A stretch of 64,000 nucleotides of DNA from Closterium sp. NIES-65 (lineage: Eukaryota > Streptophyta > Zygnematophyceae > Desmidiales > Closteriaceae): positions 3,062,501 through 3,126,500 of the forward strand of contig CANXME010000213.1 of the NCBI GenBank assembly GCA_948144175.1, read 5' to 3'. Every line of letters begins with the position of its first letter. Positions within the stretch are counted from its first letter, which is position 1. Under the pieces are notes generated by a model, which ran no database searches, was not told the origin of the DNA, and was given only the letters and a program-made list of their open reading frames with translations. The position numbers and the translations under genes were made by a program. Positions 21,035 through 31,868 of the stretch are shown here, piece by piece.

Positions 21035-22791
21035 CTCCCCCATAACTGCCAGAAGCAGGAGTCTGTGCAGTGACACAACCTGGATGGGTACACCACGAAC
21101 TGAGAAAACAGCAACAGCAGGCAACAGGCAAGGTTACAAAGCAGGTACAGCAGCAAAGGGGGGGGGGGGCAGGCACTCCTGCCACCCCTTTACTCTCCTC
21201 CCCCCCCCGACCACAGGAGGGGCGGCAGGGAGAGAGAGGAGGCGGGCTGGCGCTGGCTGGTCACCCACTCCATCCCCTCACCCTCCCCCTCCCCCTCCCA
21301 CTGCTGCAGGAGCAGCAGAGGGGGGGCGAAAGGAGGAGGATGGGAAGGGGAGACCACACACCCGCCACCCCAATGCCACTCCCCTGGCTCCCCCACACCC
21401 TCACACCCTCCCCCCCTGCGGCAGCTGCAGCAGTGGGAACGAAAGGAGGAGGAGGGGAAGGGGAGACCACACACCCGCCACCCCAATGCCACTCCCCTGG
21501 CTCCCCCACACCCTCACACCCTCCCCCCCTGCGGCAGCTGCAGCAGTGGGAACGAAAGGAGGAGGGGAAGGGGAGACCACAAACCCGCCACCCCCACACC
21601 CGCCACCCCCTACTCGCCACCCCCAAACCCTAACACAGGGCAGGGCGGGATGGCGGATAGGGAGGTTACAGGGGGGGGGAGGGGGGGGGGGGGCCGACGC
21701 GCGGCCTCCCAGGGCGCCAAAGCAGGCGGCAGAAGGGGCGACGCTCGCCCCCCCCCCCCCCCAGGTCGCCCCTCCCGTCGCCTGTCGAGGCGACCTGAGG
21801 GGGCTGCGTGCGGCCCCCTAGGGAGCCGCAACGGGCGACGGGAGAAAGAGGGGGGGGCGGTGCACGTGCCCCCGGTGCGCCGCGACAGGCGACGGAGCAT
21901 GGCCGGGGCGGGGCCGGGGCAGGGTCGAGGCAGGGTCGGGGCATAGCAGGGGGAGGGCCGCGATAGGGCCGCGACAGGGTCAAGGCAGGGCCGGGGTCGG
22001 GGCAGGTCCGGGACGGGGCTGCGACAGGGTCGGGGCAGGGCCGCGCCGAGGGGCCGCGACAGGGTCGGGGCAGGGCCGGGGTTGGGGCAGGTCCGGGACG
22101 GGGCCGCGACAGGGTCGGGGCAGGGCTGGGGTCGGGGTCGAGGCAGGGCCGAAAGGGGCAGCGTCGGGGCCGCAAGGGGCAGCGACGGGGCCGCTGGAAG
22201 CGGCGACGGGGCCGATAGGGGCGGCGATGGGGCCGCTGGAGGCGGCGACGGGGCCGCTTGAGGCGGCGACGGGGCCGATAGGGGCGGCGACGGGGCCGCG
22301 AAGGGGCCGCGAGGGGCCTGAAAGGTCGGCGACGGGGCCGGTAGGGGCGGTGACGGGGCCGCTGGAGGCGGCGACGGGGCCGCGAAGGGGCCGCGAGGGG
22401 CCTGAAAGGTCGGCGACGGGGCTGGTAGGGGTGGCGACGGGGCCGCAAAAGGCGGCGACGGGGCCGCTGAAGGCGACGACGGGGCCGATAAGGGCGGCGA
22501 CGGGGCCGCGAAGGGGCCGCGAGGGGCCTGGAAGTGCGGCGACGGGCCGGTAAAGGCGGCGACGGGGCCGCGAAGGGGGCCGCGAGGGGCCTGAAAGGTC
22601 GGCGACGGGGCCGATAGGGGCGGCGACGGGGCCGCGAAGGGGCCGCGAAGGGCCTGGAAGGGCGGCGACGGGGCCGCGAAGGGGGCCGCGAGGGGCCACT
22701 AAGGGTCTCGCGAGGGGCACGCCACGGGGCATGCAGTACACAGAGTAGCAGCGGAAGCAACAGGCCAGGAACGTAGTTTGCTCTGATAGCA

Positions 22792-22931
22792 TGACGAGAA
22801 ACGAGAATGAATGACTTCACTATAGGTTTGCAAGAACATATAGCAAATGAACAAAGAAGGTGCACCACCTAACAAAGTTTATAATAACTACACTAACTAC
22901 AGCTACAGGCAGTTACAGATATATTCTAACA
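22792..22931 (-). repeat. LTR (5') of the non-autonomous element
   Basis: 140 bp, nearly identical to 20895-21034; the Gypsy leader resumes at GGGGGTAGACGTC right after it. Confidence 0.9.
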
Positions 22932-23038
22932 GGGGGTAGACGTCCCTCAGCGACACAGCACCGCCGCTCGTAGTGCTCTCTCGTAAGCACGCACGACCAC
23001 GACCGAGGCTCTCGCTGAGCTCGCCCGACACCCCCGCC

Positions 23039-24143
23039 ATGGCCGAATTCACGCTCGCCACATTGACGTAGGAGCAGCTTGACCGTCTGGTGCGACAACT
23101 TGAAGATTCGGTGCTCGAAATTGGGACGCTCACGGCGGAACGTGACTCCGCCCGTCAACAATCCACGGTGAACATTCCAGCGCCACCACACGCACCGACA
23201 GATGCATCTGCACAATCGGACGAGCCGATCGTCATTTCGTCCGGCACACCAACACAACACGACAGCGTGGGACAACGCTCAGGCGCAGCCAGTGACGGCG
23301 CCGCCCAGCCGATGCCTGGCATGGGAGGAAACAGGGTCGCACCAAGCCCGCGGGAGCCTCGTGAAGCCCGTCGGCACGTGGAGTTTGCGGCGACAAGTGG
23401 CGAACAGGCCATTATGGCACCCATGCCACTCAAGCCGCAACGCCCGCCCTGCTTCGACCCAAGCCAACGTGGAGGTCCGACGATTCAATCGTGGGTTTTC
23501 ACGATGAACGTCTTCTTCGACGCGAATTACGTCGAGTCGGACGCAGCGAAGATTCGGTATGCCGTTTCGCTGTTAAGGGGCCCCGCCATGGACTGGTAGC
23601 GAGTCATCGTGACGTCGCCACGCGCCTACGAGCCACCGTCGCAAGAGGAAGGGCCCACGGGCCCAGCTGTTACCTGGAGTTAATTCTTCTATTTCGGCGC
23701 GTCAGAGATTGCGCACTTGGCGGCAGTTTGGGTCGGTTCAAGATTACACGAGCGGTTTTCTCGCACTTGGCGAGCAGGTCGGCTACATGCACGAAGCGGA
23801 GCGGGTGGACCGTTACGTCGGAGGGCTGAAGCCGGATATCTCGCACAAAATCATGCTGCGCGGACTCTCAAACTTCAATGAGATTCTCACGCTCGCCGAG
23901 AAAATCGACATTCTACGCCGACCGAGACCGGGGTCCTACTACGGACATCGTCCTCGGGGACCGATCGAGCACGCCACTGTAAACCCTGTTGCAACGAATG
24001 CAGCTGCCGCACCGTTTAAGGGGCGCTGCTTTGCTTGCAACAGGCCGGGCCATTGCAAGAGCGAATGCCCAGAGGAGCTAAGGCGCCGCGGAGCAGAGCA
24101 GGGGGGGAAGTCTCAGAGGCAGGGAAACGCCAGCAGTCAGTAG
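23039..24143 (+). pseudogene. gag: Gag of Gypsy element 2 (broken)
   Basis: Begins MAEFTLATLT in the same context as Gypsy element 1, but has TAG at 23068-23070 (Gln in element 1), TAG at 23597-23599 (Trp in element 1) and a deletion of about 80 bp near 23682 that removes part of the capsid domain and shifts frame. The zinc knuckle CFACNRPGHCKSEC and the end of gag survive in the original frame. Confidence 0.9.
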
Positions 24144-24163
24144 AAGTTGGGCCAACTACTGAC
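24122..24163 (+). promoter_or_regulatory. -1 frameshift signal of Gypsy element 2
   Basis: Slippery G_GGA_AAC (24122-24128), 7-base spacer and 8-bp stem (24136-24143 / 24156-24163), identical to the element 1 signal and in the same phase relative to gag. Confidence 0.8.
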
Positions 24164-27100
24164 GAGACTGCCTGCTTGCCCAACCGCACCGACCCTCACC
24201 GAGTCACAGTACCGATTCACGCCATCGATCGGGCTCGGATGAATAAGGAGGGTACAGCGACGGATTGCCCAGTACTGATCCACGGGAAAATACAGGGAGC
24301 AGCAGTGAAGATTTTTATCGACGGAGGAGCAAGCCACAGTTTAGTTAATACTGCAACCGCACGAAAACTACAACTGACACTTAGCCGTTGCTTACCGGAG
24401 ATAGACGCACGCTTAGTCGACGGCACGCCACTAGCCATACAGGAAAAGGTAGAGCGAGCCAAAGTCCGCTGCGGGGGAAATTTCGGGTTTACACTGGAAA
24501 TGCTCGCAACGACACTGGATGGGCACGATATTTTACTGGGACGTGATTGGCTGCGACAGTATAACCCACGAATCGACTGGACGACGGGTAGCTGCACCGT
24601 GCGAAGTAGTGGTAATTGGGTCGAGCTACCTCGCTGGCAGTCGCCCGAGTCTTCAACGGTCCACGTCAACGCCATCATGATGAAACGGGTTGTCGCCGAT
24701 GGAGCTGACGTGTACGCAGTAGATATAGCATTAGTGGGAGAAGTGGAGCAGCCGAGCGATTTTCAGAAACTGTTGGCTGCAGTACCGCCCGAACTACAGG
24801 AACTGTTGAAACGGTACCCGGGGATCTTTGCAGACGACTTACCGGAAGGGCTGCCACCTCAGCGGGCGCATGATCATAGGATCGAGTTAGAACCGGGGGC
24901 ACAGCCAATTGTACAGCGCCAGTTCAGACTGACACAGCCCGAGCTCGACGAACTAAGGAAGCAGTTAGATTATTTGTTAGAGAACCAGTTCATTCGACCA
25001 AGTTCGTCACCGTTCGCTGCACCGATACTGTTCACGCCGAAAAAAGACGGAGGGTTTCGCATGTGCATCGATTACCGAGCGCTCAACAGGGTAACAGTCA
25101 AGTCGCGGTACCCCATTCCCCGCGCCGACGAACTGATCGACCAACTGCGAACAGCACGGGTATTTTCGAAAATAGACTTACGGGGGGGTTACCATCAGAT
25201 TCGGGTCGAACCATCGGACTGCGCCAATACAGCATTTAGGACTAGGTACGGGTCGTTTGAGTACACGGTGATGCCTTTCGGGCTCACCAATGCGCCCGCA
25301 ACTTTTCAGATGACCATGAACGAGGCGTTTAGGCCACTCTTAGATAAATGCGTGATAGTTTACCTCGACGACATCCTCGTCTACAGTCGCGACAAACAAC
25401 AGCACTTAGCGGATCTCGAAGCAGTATTTAAAGTTTTGGAGGAACATCGATTACTCACCAAGGGCTCTAAGTGCGAGGTTTTTTCGGGACAGGCTAGAAT
25501 TTTTGGGACACGTTATTTCAGAGGCTGGAGTTGAAATCGACACGAAGAAGCTGGATACGGTAAAAGCGTGGCGTCCCCCGACGAACATCACGGAACTGCA
25601 GAGTTTTTTAGGGTTCGTTAATTATATTCGTCGGTTCGTCCCCGACATGGCATGATTGACCGCCCCGCTGACGGATTTACTGCGCAAGGGGGTCGTGTTA
25701 AAATTAGAAGAGAGAAGAGGGATGCACTAGCAAGAATGAGGATACAAATAGCAAACCCTAGAAGGGTTGTACTCGCTATAGAGCACCCCACTACAGGCTA
25801 GAGCATAAGATAACATTCTGACAGGTCGTTTTTACGTGGGGGGAGAAAGAGCATGCTGCCTTCTCTGTCCTGAAAAATGTTCTCTGTTCCCCGCCCGTCC
25901 TGCGCATCGCCGACCCACAACGCCCCTTCGAGGTTGTTACAGACGCAAGCGACATCGCCATTGGAGCCGTACTGCTACAGGACTTCGGCAACGGCCTACA
26001 GCCCATCGCATACGAGTCACGAAAACTGCATCCGCCCGAGCGAAATTACCCGATACACGACCGCGAAATGCTCGCGATCGTGCATGCGTTCAAAGTGTGG
26101 CGCTGCTACTTGACCGGCGCAGACGTGACAGTACGGACAGACCACCGATCACTACAGTACCTCCGCGCACAGCCCCACCTCAACCCACGACAGATTCGGT
26201 GGCTCGATTTCCTCGAGTCAAACTTCCACTACACAATCACCTATAAAAAAGGAGCCTCGAACATCGCCGACGCACTGACCCGCCCCACTGCCCAGATCCA
26301 CGCGATACTACTTGCCCAGACCAGCCCGCTACTGACAGGACTATTTACCCACGGATATCAAACGGACCCATTCTTCACAGGAGGAAATTCGCAGCAGTTC
26401 GCAGCAGCCAAGGGAGTCTATTACGTAAAAGTCGGGACCGAGCGCATCTGGGTACCAGGGTACACACTGCTATGAGAATTACTATTACACGAGGCACATG
26501 ACGGGGTTACCTCGGGACATTTTGGGGTAGAGAAAACACGGCAGCAGTTGCAGCGGGATTATTACTGGCTCGAAATGTTGACCGACGTGCAGCGACACGT
26601 GGCATCGTGTCCCACTTGCCAGATCATGAAGTCAACACGGAAGCGGCCGGCGGGACATTTGCAGCTAATCCCACCTCCAGAGCGTGTTTGGCAGCAGGTG
26701 ACGATGGACTTCGTCACGGGGTTACTGGCCGGGGCGAGTGGAAATGACGCGATCCTGGTCGTCGTCGATCGACTGACGAAAATGGCACACTTCGCAGCTG
26801 GAAAAAAATCAATCACAGCCGAAGAAACAGCCCGCCTCTTCATCTCTACCGTCGTTCGACTGCACGGGATACCAGCATCAATCATCAGCGACAGAGACAT
26901 GAAATTCACTAGCAACTTCTGGCGAAACCTATGGCAGCAGTTCGGCACGCGACTACAGTTTAGTTTATCGTACCACTCCGAAACAGACGGACAGACAGAA
27001 CGGACAAATCAGACCATGGAACAGCTCATCCGGGCCACGTGCGACAACCCAAACACGTGGGAACAGCAACTGCCACTCATCGAACTCGCATACAACAACG

Positions 27101-27765
27101 CCCCATCCGCCACGACCCAACAGTCACCATTTTACCTGAATTACGGACAAGACCCAACAGTACCCATGACCCCGAATCCCGACAACTCGGTTCCACGCGC
27201 GCAACAGTTCGCCAAAATTTTGCAAGCAGCACGGACCAGGGCAGCAGACGTAATTAAAAAAGCTAACATCATCGCTAAACGCAACGCCGACCGCCACCGC
27301 AGACCTGTTACTTACCAGCCCGACGACTTAGTTTTTTTCGACACCCAAAATCTCCTACTGCCCATCACCCCGAAACTCCGCCCCCGATACTGCGGGCCAT
27401 TTCGCATAAGCCACATGATAACGCCCGTCACCGCCCACCTCCTCCTCCCTGCTGACTGGTACGTCAACCCCTCGTTCCACGTCAGCCTGCTTCGCCCCTA
27501 CGTCCCGTCCACAAGCCAACTCCCACGCAATCGCCCAGCCAGCATGACACGACCGCCGACTGAACCAATCATCACCCCCGACAAAATCCTGAGCCACAGA
27601 GTTCGTGACCCTCGAGGAGCCCGAAGGATCGAGTTCCTACTCCGTTGGAAAGACCGTACACCCACCGAAGACAATTGGGTTCCCCTGGACAGAATCGAAA
27701 ACCACCCCGTCCTCACCGAGTATCTGCGCAGCCGAAACTTCAGGGATGTACACGCACTTTCGTAA
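24124..27765 (+). pseudogene. pol: Pol of Gypsy element 2 (broken)
   Basis: Protease and RT are open to about 25480 (YLDDILVYS intact), where one inserted base (GGTTTTTTCGGG run) shifts the frame. A solo LTR interrupts the RT/RNase H linker at 25696. RNase H then runs to a TGA at 26473-26475 (Arg codon in element 1). Integrase (MDFVTGL, ISDRDMKF, ETDGQTER) and the chromodomain are open from about 26476 to the TAA at 27763-27765. Domain order and sequence match element 1 throughout; the damage pattern differs, so the lesions arose independently. Confidence 0.9.
25696..25823 (-). repeat. Copia-family solo LTR
   Basis: 128 bp, TGTTAAAATTAG...ATTCTGACA, flanked by GGTCG duplications (25691-25695 and 25824-25828). 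Read on the minus strand it shares the core TGTAGTGGGGTGC...TACAAC...CTAGGGTTTG with the Copia LTRs at 42632 and 55406. It formed by LTR-LTR recombination after insertion into Gypsy element 2. Confidence 0.88.
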
Positions 27766-27779
27766 GGAGGACCTCCTTA

Positions 27780-28015
27780 GGTCGTCTCTCCAGCAAGTGT
27801 CAAGAAAGGCTTGGTGTCAAGCGTTGTTTACGGTTGACACCAAGTGGAGCCGCGTGTGAGCGCGGCTCCAGCCTGGTGTCAATGTTGGGCACATTGGACG
27901 ATTTCCCGCGATCTCATTGGTTGGTTCAGCTGACACCAGGAGGGATAGTCCTCCATGTGTTTTCGAGTTGGTGTCATGACACTAGCCCCTCTTGACACTT
28001 GCTGGAGAGACGACC
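27780..28015. mobile_element. MITE with perfect ~25-bp terminal inverted repeats
   Basis: 236 bp beginning GGTCGTCTCTCCAGCAAGTG and ending with its exact inverse; about 25 bp of the termini pair perfectly. Flanks read TTA on both sides (27777-27779, 28016-28018), the usual target duplication of PIF/Harbinger elements; a CTTAG duplication with TIRs one base shorter fits equally. No coding capacity. The interior has several TGGTGTCA/TGACACCA copies and a hairpin GGAGCCGCG...CGCGGCTCC. It is absent from the same site in Gypsy element 1, which gives the empty site. Confidence 0.88.
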
Positions 28016-28032
28016 TTAGGAGGGGGGGGTAG

Positions 28033-28374
28033 TGTAAGGAAAATTCCTTTTCCTTACTTCGCATCCCTGCTCAACGCGTACATCACTGTAGCACCACAGT
28101 CAGCACCGTTACCACTCGCAATCCTCGCATCGACAATCCGCCCGCCACTTTCGCACGTCGCACCCCGACCTCACGGCTCGGCGGGTAACCCGCGCTCCGG
28201 GCCTCCGCTTCGACACTTTTCTCAACCTCAGTCCCAGGCCCGTCGTGCGACAACCACAGTCCATTACCGTTACCACTGTAGTTTCGCTTTATATTCTTCG
28301 CTCATGCCTTCGCTCATTGTACTCTTGCTTCGATAGTGCAATTCTAGTTAGTTCACTCAATTGCACTCGTAACA
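28033..28374 (+). repeat. 3' LTR of Gypsy element 2
   Basis: 342 bp, ends CGTAACA; then CTTGGTA (28375-28381, identical to the start of the primer-binding site region) and the TTATG target duplication. Confidence 0.9.
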
Positions 28375-28386
28375 CTTGGTATTATG

Positions 28387-29248
28387 CAATAAGACAGAAA
28401 CATCACAGACAGATGCGATAAGAGAAGCGCGTTGATATGAGAGGTGTTTCGAAGTAGTCATTGTGCACGTGCGCCGCCCTGCGGTCCGTCCGAAAGTTTA
28501 CTATGTATAGTCTGTGTTTTTAGTACTACGGCTAATGGCAAAGATGTCTGTGTTTTCCAAGCTGGACGCCGGCACTGGTGTTGAATGTTTCGACGAACTA
28601 CCAGTCATGGGCTTGGAAAAAAAAACTTTCCAGGTTGTCGAGTCGAGACCGTGAGGTGTGGGCAGTCATTGTCTGTGCTACTGTGCATCTAACGACGGCA
28701 GTAAGACGGGGATCGTTATTGGTGACGAAATGGTTGGTCAGGAAGGCTCGCATAATTGAGGGGCTCAATTGCCCTTACTATTTATTCCCTTCCAATGTGT
28801 AAGCTGCGCATTCGTCCGAGCATTGACGGTAGCCCAATCTTATCTATAATTTGGACGTCCGGAATTCTTGACCGACGTGTCTTTCACTGAGCAAGGTCAA
28901 GATTCAGAAGTGAGCCGCTTCCCGTGCCGGCGGCTGAAATTATACATTTTCTAGGTGCCCGCCTGTTGGGCTAGGGTCTCGGGTCAGGGCACTGCTGTCG
29001 AAGGAATGGCTATGAAGATGCAAGAATGGACTTGTATTTGTATTAGTATCCGTCTTCATTACCTAGAGCCCTCAAGAAGCTTATCTCGGGCGTCTCTTTA
29101 CCTTCATCCCTGGTGAGCATCATCTATATCACAATCATGCCAAGTGGATTCGTAAAGCCAGTCTGCTCTAAGTTTATGCGCGTAGCTTTTTTGTTTTTCA
29201 GTTGCTGAAAACTGTGTTGGTTTACCGCAGTGAGACGCGGCGTTCAAC
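28387..29248. other. Intergenic; 5' flank of the actin-like gene
   Basis: No gene or repeat recognised. The last tens of bases before 29249 are probably 5' UTR. Confidence 0.4.
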
Positions 29249-30699
29249 ATGGCGGACGATTTGGGAGATGCCAAGGCTATTGTGCTCGACAACGGATCCG
29301 GCGTGATGAAGGTGAGTCGAATTGCCACATTGTCGTCTTAACATTCGCATTGCCCTGATCTGCTTTTCAGGCCAGCTTTTCCGGAGGAGAAGGGGCGCCG
29401 CGTGTTACGTTTCCCACGATTGTTGGTCGTCCTAAGCAGTCGGGATCGTCAGGAAGGGAGGAGGTTCAAGTCGGCGATGACGCGCAGTACCATGCTGGAA
29501 TTCTGATTCTCAACCATCCTATTGAGCACGGTGAGTTTAACGAAGCTGCTGATGGACTTCATTTGCACGATTGTAATCTCTCTGCTCGCATCATGACCTC
29601 CATGGCTTAACTTTACAGGTATTGTGACAGCATGGGACGACATGGAAAAGATTTGGGAGCATACTATCAGCAAGTCGCTTTGTTTCTCGTTTCCAGAAGA
29701 GCATCCGGTACTCTTGACTGAAGCTGCTTCAAATTCCGAGGGAAATCGCGAAAAGCTGGCGGAGGTCATGTTTGAGACTTTCAATTTCCCCGCGATGTAT
29801 GTCGCCATTCAGTCTGTGCTTGCTCTGTACGCCAGCGGTCGTACCATGGGTAAGTTGGATTACATTCTATTTTCTGCACAGCTGCTTTCGCACTGTGTCT
29901 CTTATGCTACTCTCTTCTTTTCATTTACAGGTCTTGTACTGGACTCGGGTTTCGGCGTGTCCTCCGCCGTCCCCGTATATGAAGGGCTGGCTCTGCCCAA
30001 CGGAATCCATAATCTGAATCTTGGTGGTCAGGAATTGACTGGCTACCTGCATAAGCTTCTAGATGAGAGGGGCATTTCCATACACAACCCTTCTAACAGG
30101 GACATGGTGGTCGATCTGAAGGAGAAGCTCTCATACGTTGCCATTGATTTCGAGCAGGAGATGGCGAATATGGAGAGCTCACCATCCTCGTACGAGCTTC
30201 CGGATGGCCAGGAGGTTACTCTAACTTCTGAGCGGTTTAGGTGCCCGGAAGCTCTGTTCAAACCCTCGCTGGCTGGGGTGGAAGGCTCGGGTATTCACGA
30301 AATGTGCTACAACTCCATTATGGTGTGTGATTTCGATATCAGGAGCCAGTTGTATGGCAACATCGTCATTGCGGGTGGTAACGCTGGAATCGCTGGAATT
30401 GCTGAGCGCTTGACAAAGGAGGTCACTGAGCTTGCTGGCACAGAAGTTAATGCTTCTAAGCCCACCTCACACCAGGGGGATTTCAGTGCTTGGATTGGTG
30501 GAGACATGCTTGCGTCCCACAGCTCCTTTAAACAGGTACCATATGCACCTGTGCCCTTTTCCCTTTCTCTTGTCATGCTCTTGGCAGGTGATATGACGCT
30601 TGTTTTTGCTCTTCCGTGCAGATGTGGATTTCCAAGAGCGAGTTTCAGGAGTCAGGCGCAAGTGTTGCGCAGAGGAGGGCCCCCCTTCCTGCTGTCTGA
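29249..30699 (+). CDS. Divergent actin-like protein
   Basis: Five exons (29249-29311, 29371-29530, 29619-29849, 29931-30535, 30622-30699), GT-AG and in phase, give 378 residues, the length of actin (375-377). Actin landmarks: IVLDNGSGVMKASFSG (phosphate loop 1), [129 protein letters not shown]. It differs sharply from conventional actin: the second phosphate loop reads LDSGFGVSS, so the residues equivalent to Asp157 and His161 are Phe and Ser; the DNase-loop region is shortened and rewritten; the C-terminal KCF is replaced by a Pro/Ala tail. Gln137 and Asp154 are kept. Intact introns and open frame argue for a real gene rather than a processed pseudogene. It could be an actin paralogue or an actin-related protein. 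Confidence 0.82.
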
Positions 30700-31868
30700 T
30701 CCACCGTGGTTGTGCTGCTTGCATTGCCGCATATTCAAATTCCAGTTGCAAATGTGGAAAAGCTGTCCAACTATTGTATGTTTCTTTTCTGGAATGCCAT
30801 AACCATAGATGTTTTGAATTCCGCTGTGCCCCATTTTGCTATGTGTAATCAGCACTGGATTACTAGTCAGGGGTCACAAATTATTTTTTTCGTTTCTGAT
30901 TTGTGAAAGGTTGAGTACGATGGTGTGCACTTTAGAGCGTTGTTAGCTTCACCTCCCCCCTGTTATGAGTTGTAAAAGAGAGTGCGCAGGTAAACGAATA
31001 ACGAGACTGTGACTGAATTAACTGCGAATACAATGAGTGCACAGACTAATGTAGGGTTAGTCTAGCTAGGAGGAAACCTCGGACGAGCGAGGCTGGGTGC
31101 AGGTTTGGCGATGGGAATGCCGAAGGCGACGCGAGGAGCCTCGGCAGCGTTGAAATCGGCCGAACGTGCGAACTCCGAAAATCGGGTTGTACGCGAAGCA
31201 GTCAACCCCGATAAGGAATTCGGGAAAATTCCTTATACCCCCCCCCACTCACTCGCGAGCACCGATGTCTCGCCTACCTACCAACGGGAGGTAGCTGACG
31301 CAACAGCGGCTGACAACCGACATGCGAACATTCGCAAGACTGGTATCCCAATAAAAGTCCCGGCGACGGGCAGGTACGCACCGCATGAGTGTGAAGTGTT
31401 CCACGCCCTATCCAATGCAATGCATCCATTCGACTGATTTACTGAAGCTGCTGGGCTCTAGCTCCATAACCACTAGCTCGTGCTTGTCATGGTCGACCAT
31501 GTAGTTACATCTAACAATGCCTTCGAGCCTCCAGGACTTTATATTTGCTCCAGAAGTCGTACAAGCCATGACTTCTCTAAATCAGGCGAGCCCGGCCAAT
31601 AGTAGGCACGCCGTTTCTCTTCGAGTAGTTTTTCTGAGCAATTGAGCCGGATAGCGTCGTCTAATGCCCATGCGTTCGCTGTCCCACGGAAACGCGGCGC
31701 GCTGGAGGGCTCTTCACTGCTCCTGCTCTGATCGCAGCCGCTCATCTTGAGCTCTTCACTGCTCCTGCTTCCCAAACTCTCCATCCAAAATCCTCTCGTA
31801 CCGCCTTACTTCACCCCCACACTCTCCGCGCGGGTCCCTGATTCTCCGCACCACTCACATCCATAATA
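30700..31868. other. Intergenic region
   Basis: 1.2 kb without a recognisable gene. An open frame at 31105-31437 has no family resemblance. A palindromic stretch AAGGAATTC..GAAAATTCCTT lies near 31216-31238. 31440-31868 is probably promoter and 5' UTR of the next gene. Confidence 0.35.

Larger units (their letters stand above)
20895..22931 (-). mobile_element. Non-autonomous LTR element nested in the Gypsy 2 leader
   Basis: 2037 bp bounded by 140-bp direct repeats (20895-21034 and 22792-22931; one visible difference) of form TGACGAG...TCTAACA, with GGGGG target duplications. On the minus strand a primer-binding site TGCTATCAGAGC adjoins the 22792 LTR and a polypurine tract (TATGGGGGAG) adjoins the other, so it transcribes on the minus strand. 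No gag or pol is present. The interior is GC-rich tandem repeats (about 115-bp units at 21341-21620; 20-40-bp GGGGCCGCGACGGGG-type units at 21900-22720) resembling the leader of the Copia family. It is probably moved in trans by Copia proteins (inference). Confidence 0.88.
20472..28381 (+). mobile_element. Gypsy element 2 (older chromovirus copy carrying three nested insertions)
   Basis: Same family as Gypsy element 1 with 342-bp LTRs that differ at several positions (roughly 2%). Target duplication TTATG (20467-20471 and 28382-28386), but seven extra bases CTTGGTA separate the 3' LTR from it. Nested inside: a non-autonomous LTR element (20895-22931), a Copia solo LTR (25696-25823) and a MITE (27780-28015). 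gag and pol carry stops, a frameshift and a deletion. Confidence 0.93.

Noticed and set aside
21666..22868. 400-codon minus-strand Arg/Pro-rich open frame
   Set aside because: Translation of GC-rich tandem repeats inside the non-autonomous LTR element, starting within its LTR; no domain.
25734..25823. Remnant host sequence inside Gypsy 2 RT/RNase H
   Set aside because: Boundaries TGTTA...TGACA, the GGTCG duplication and similarity to Copia LTRs show it is a solo LTR.
31105..31437. 110-codon open frame
   Set aside because: Starts in reasonable context but no recognisable domain, no splice or family support; left unannotated.
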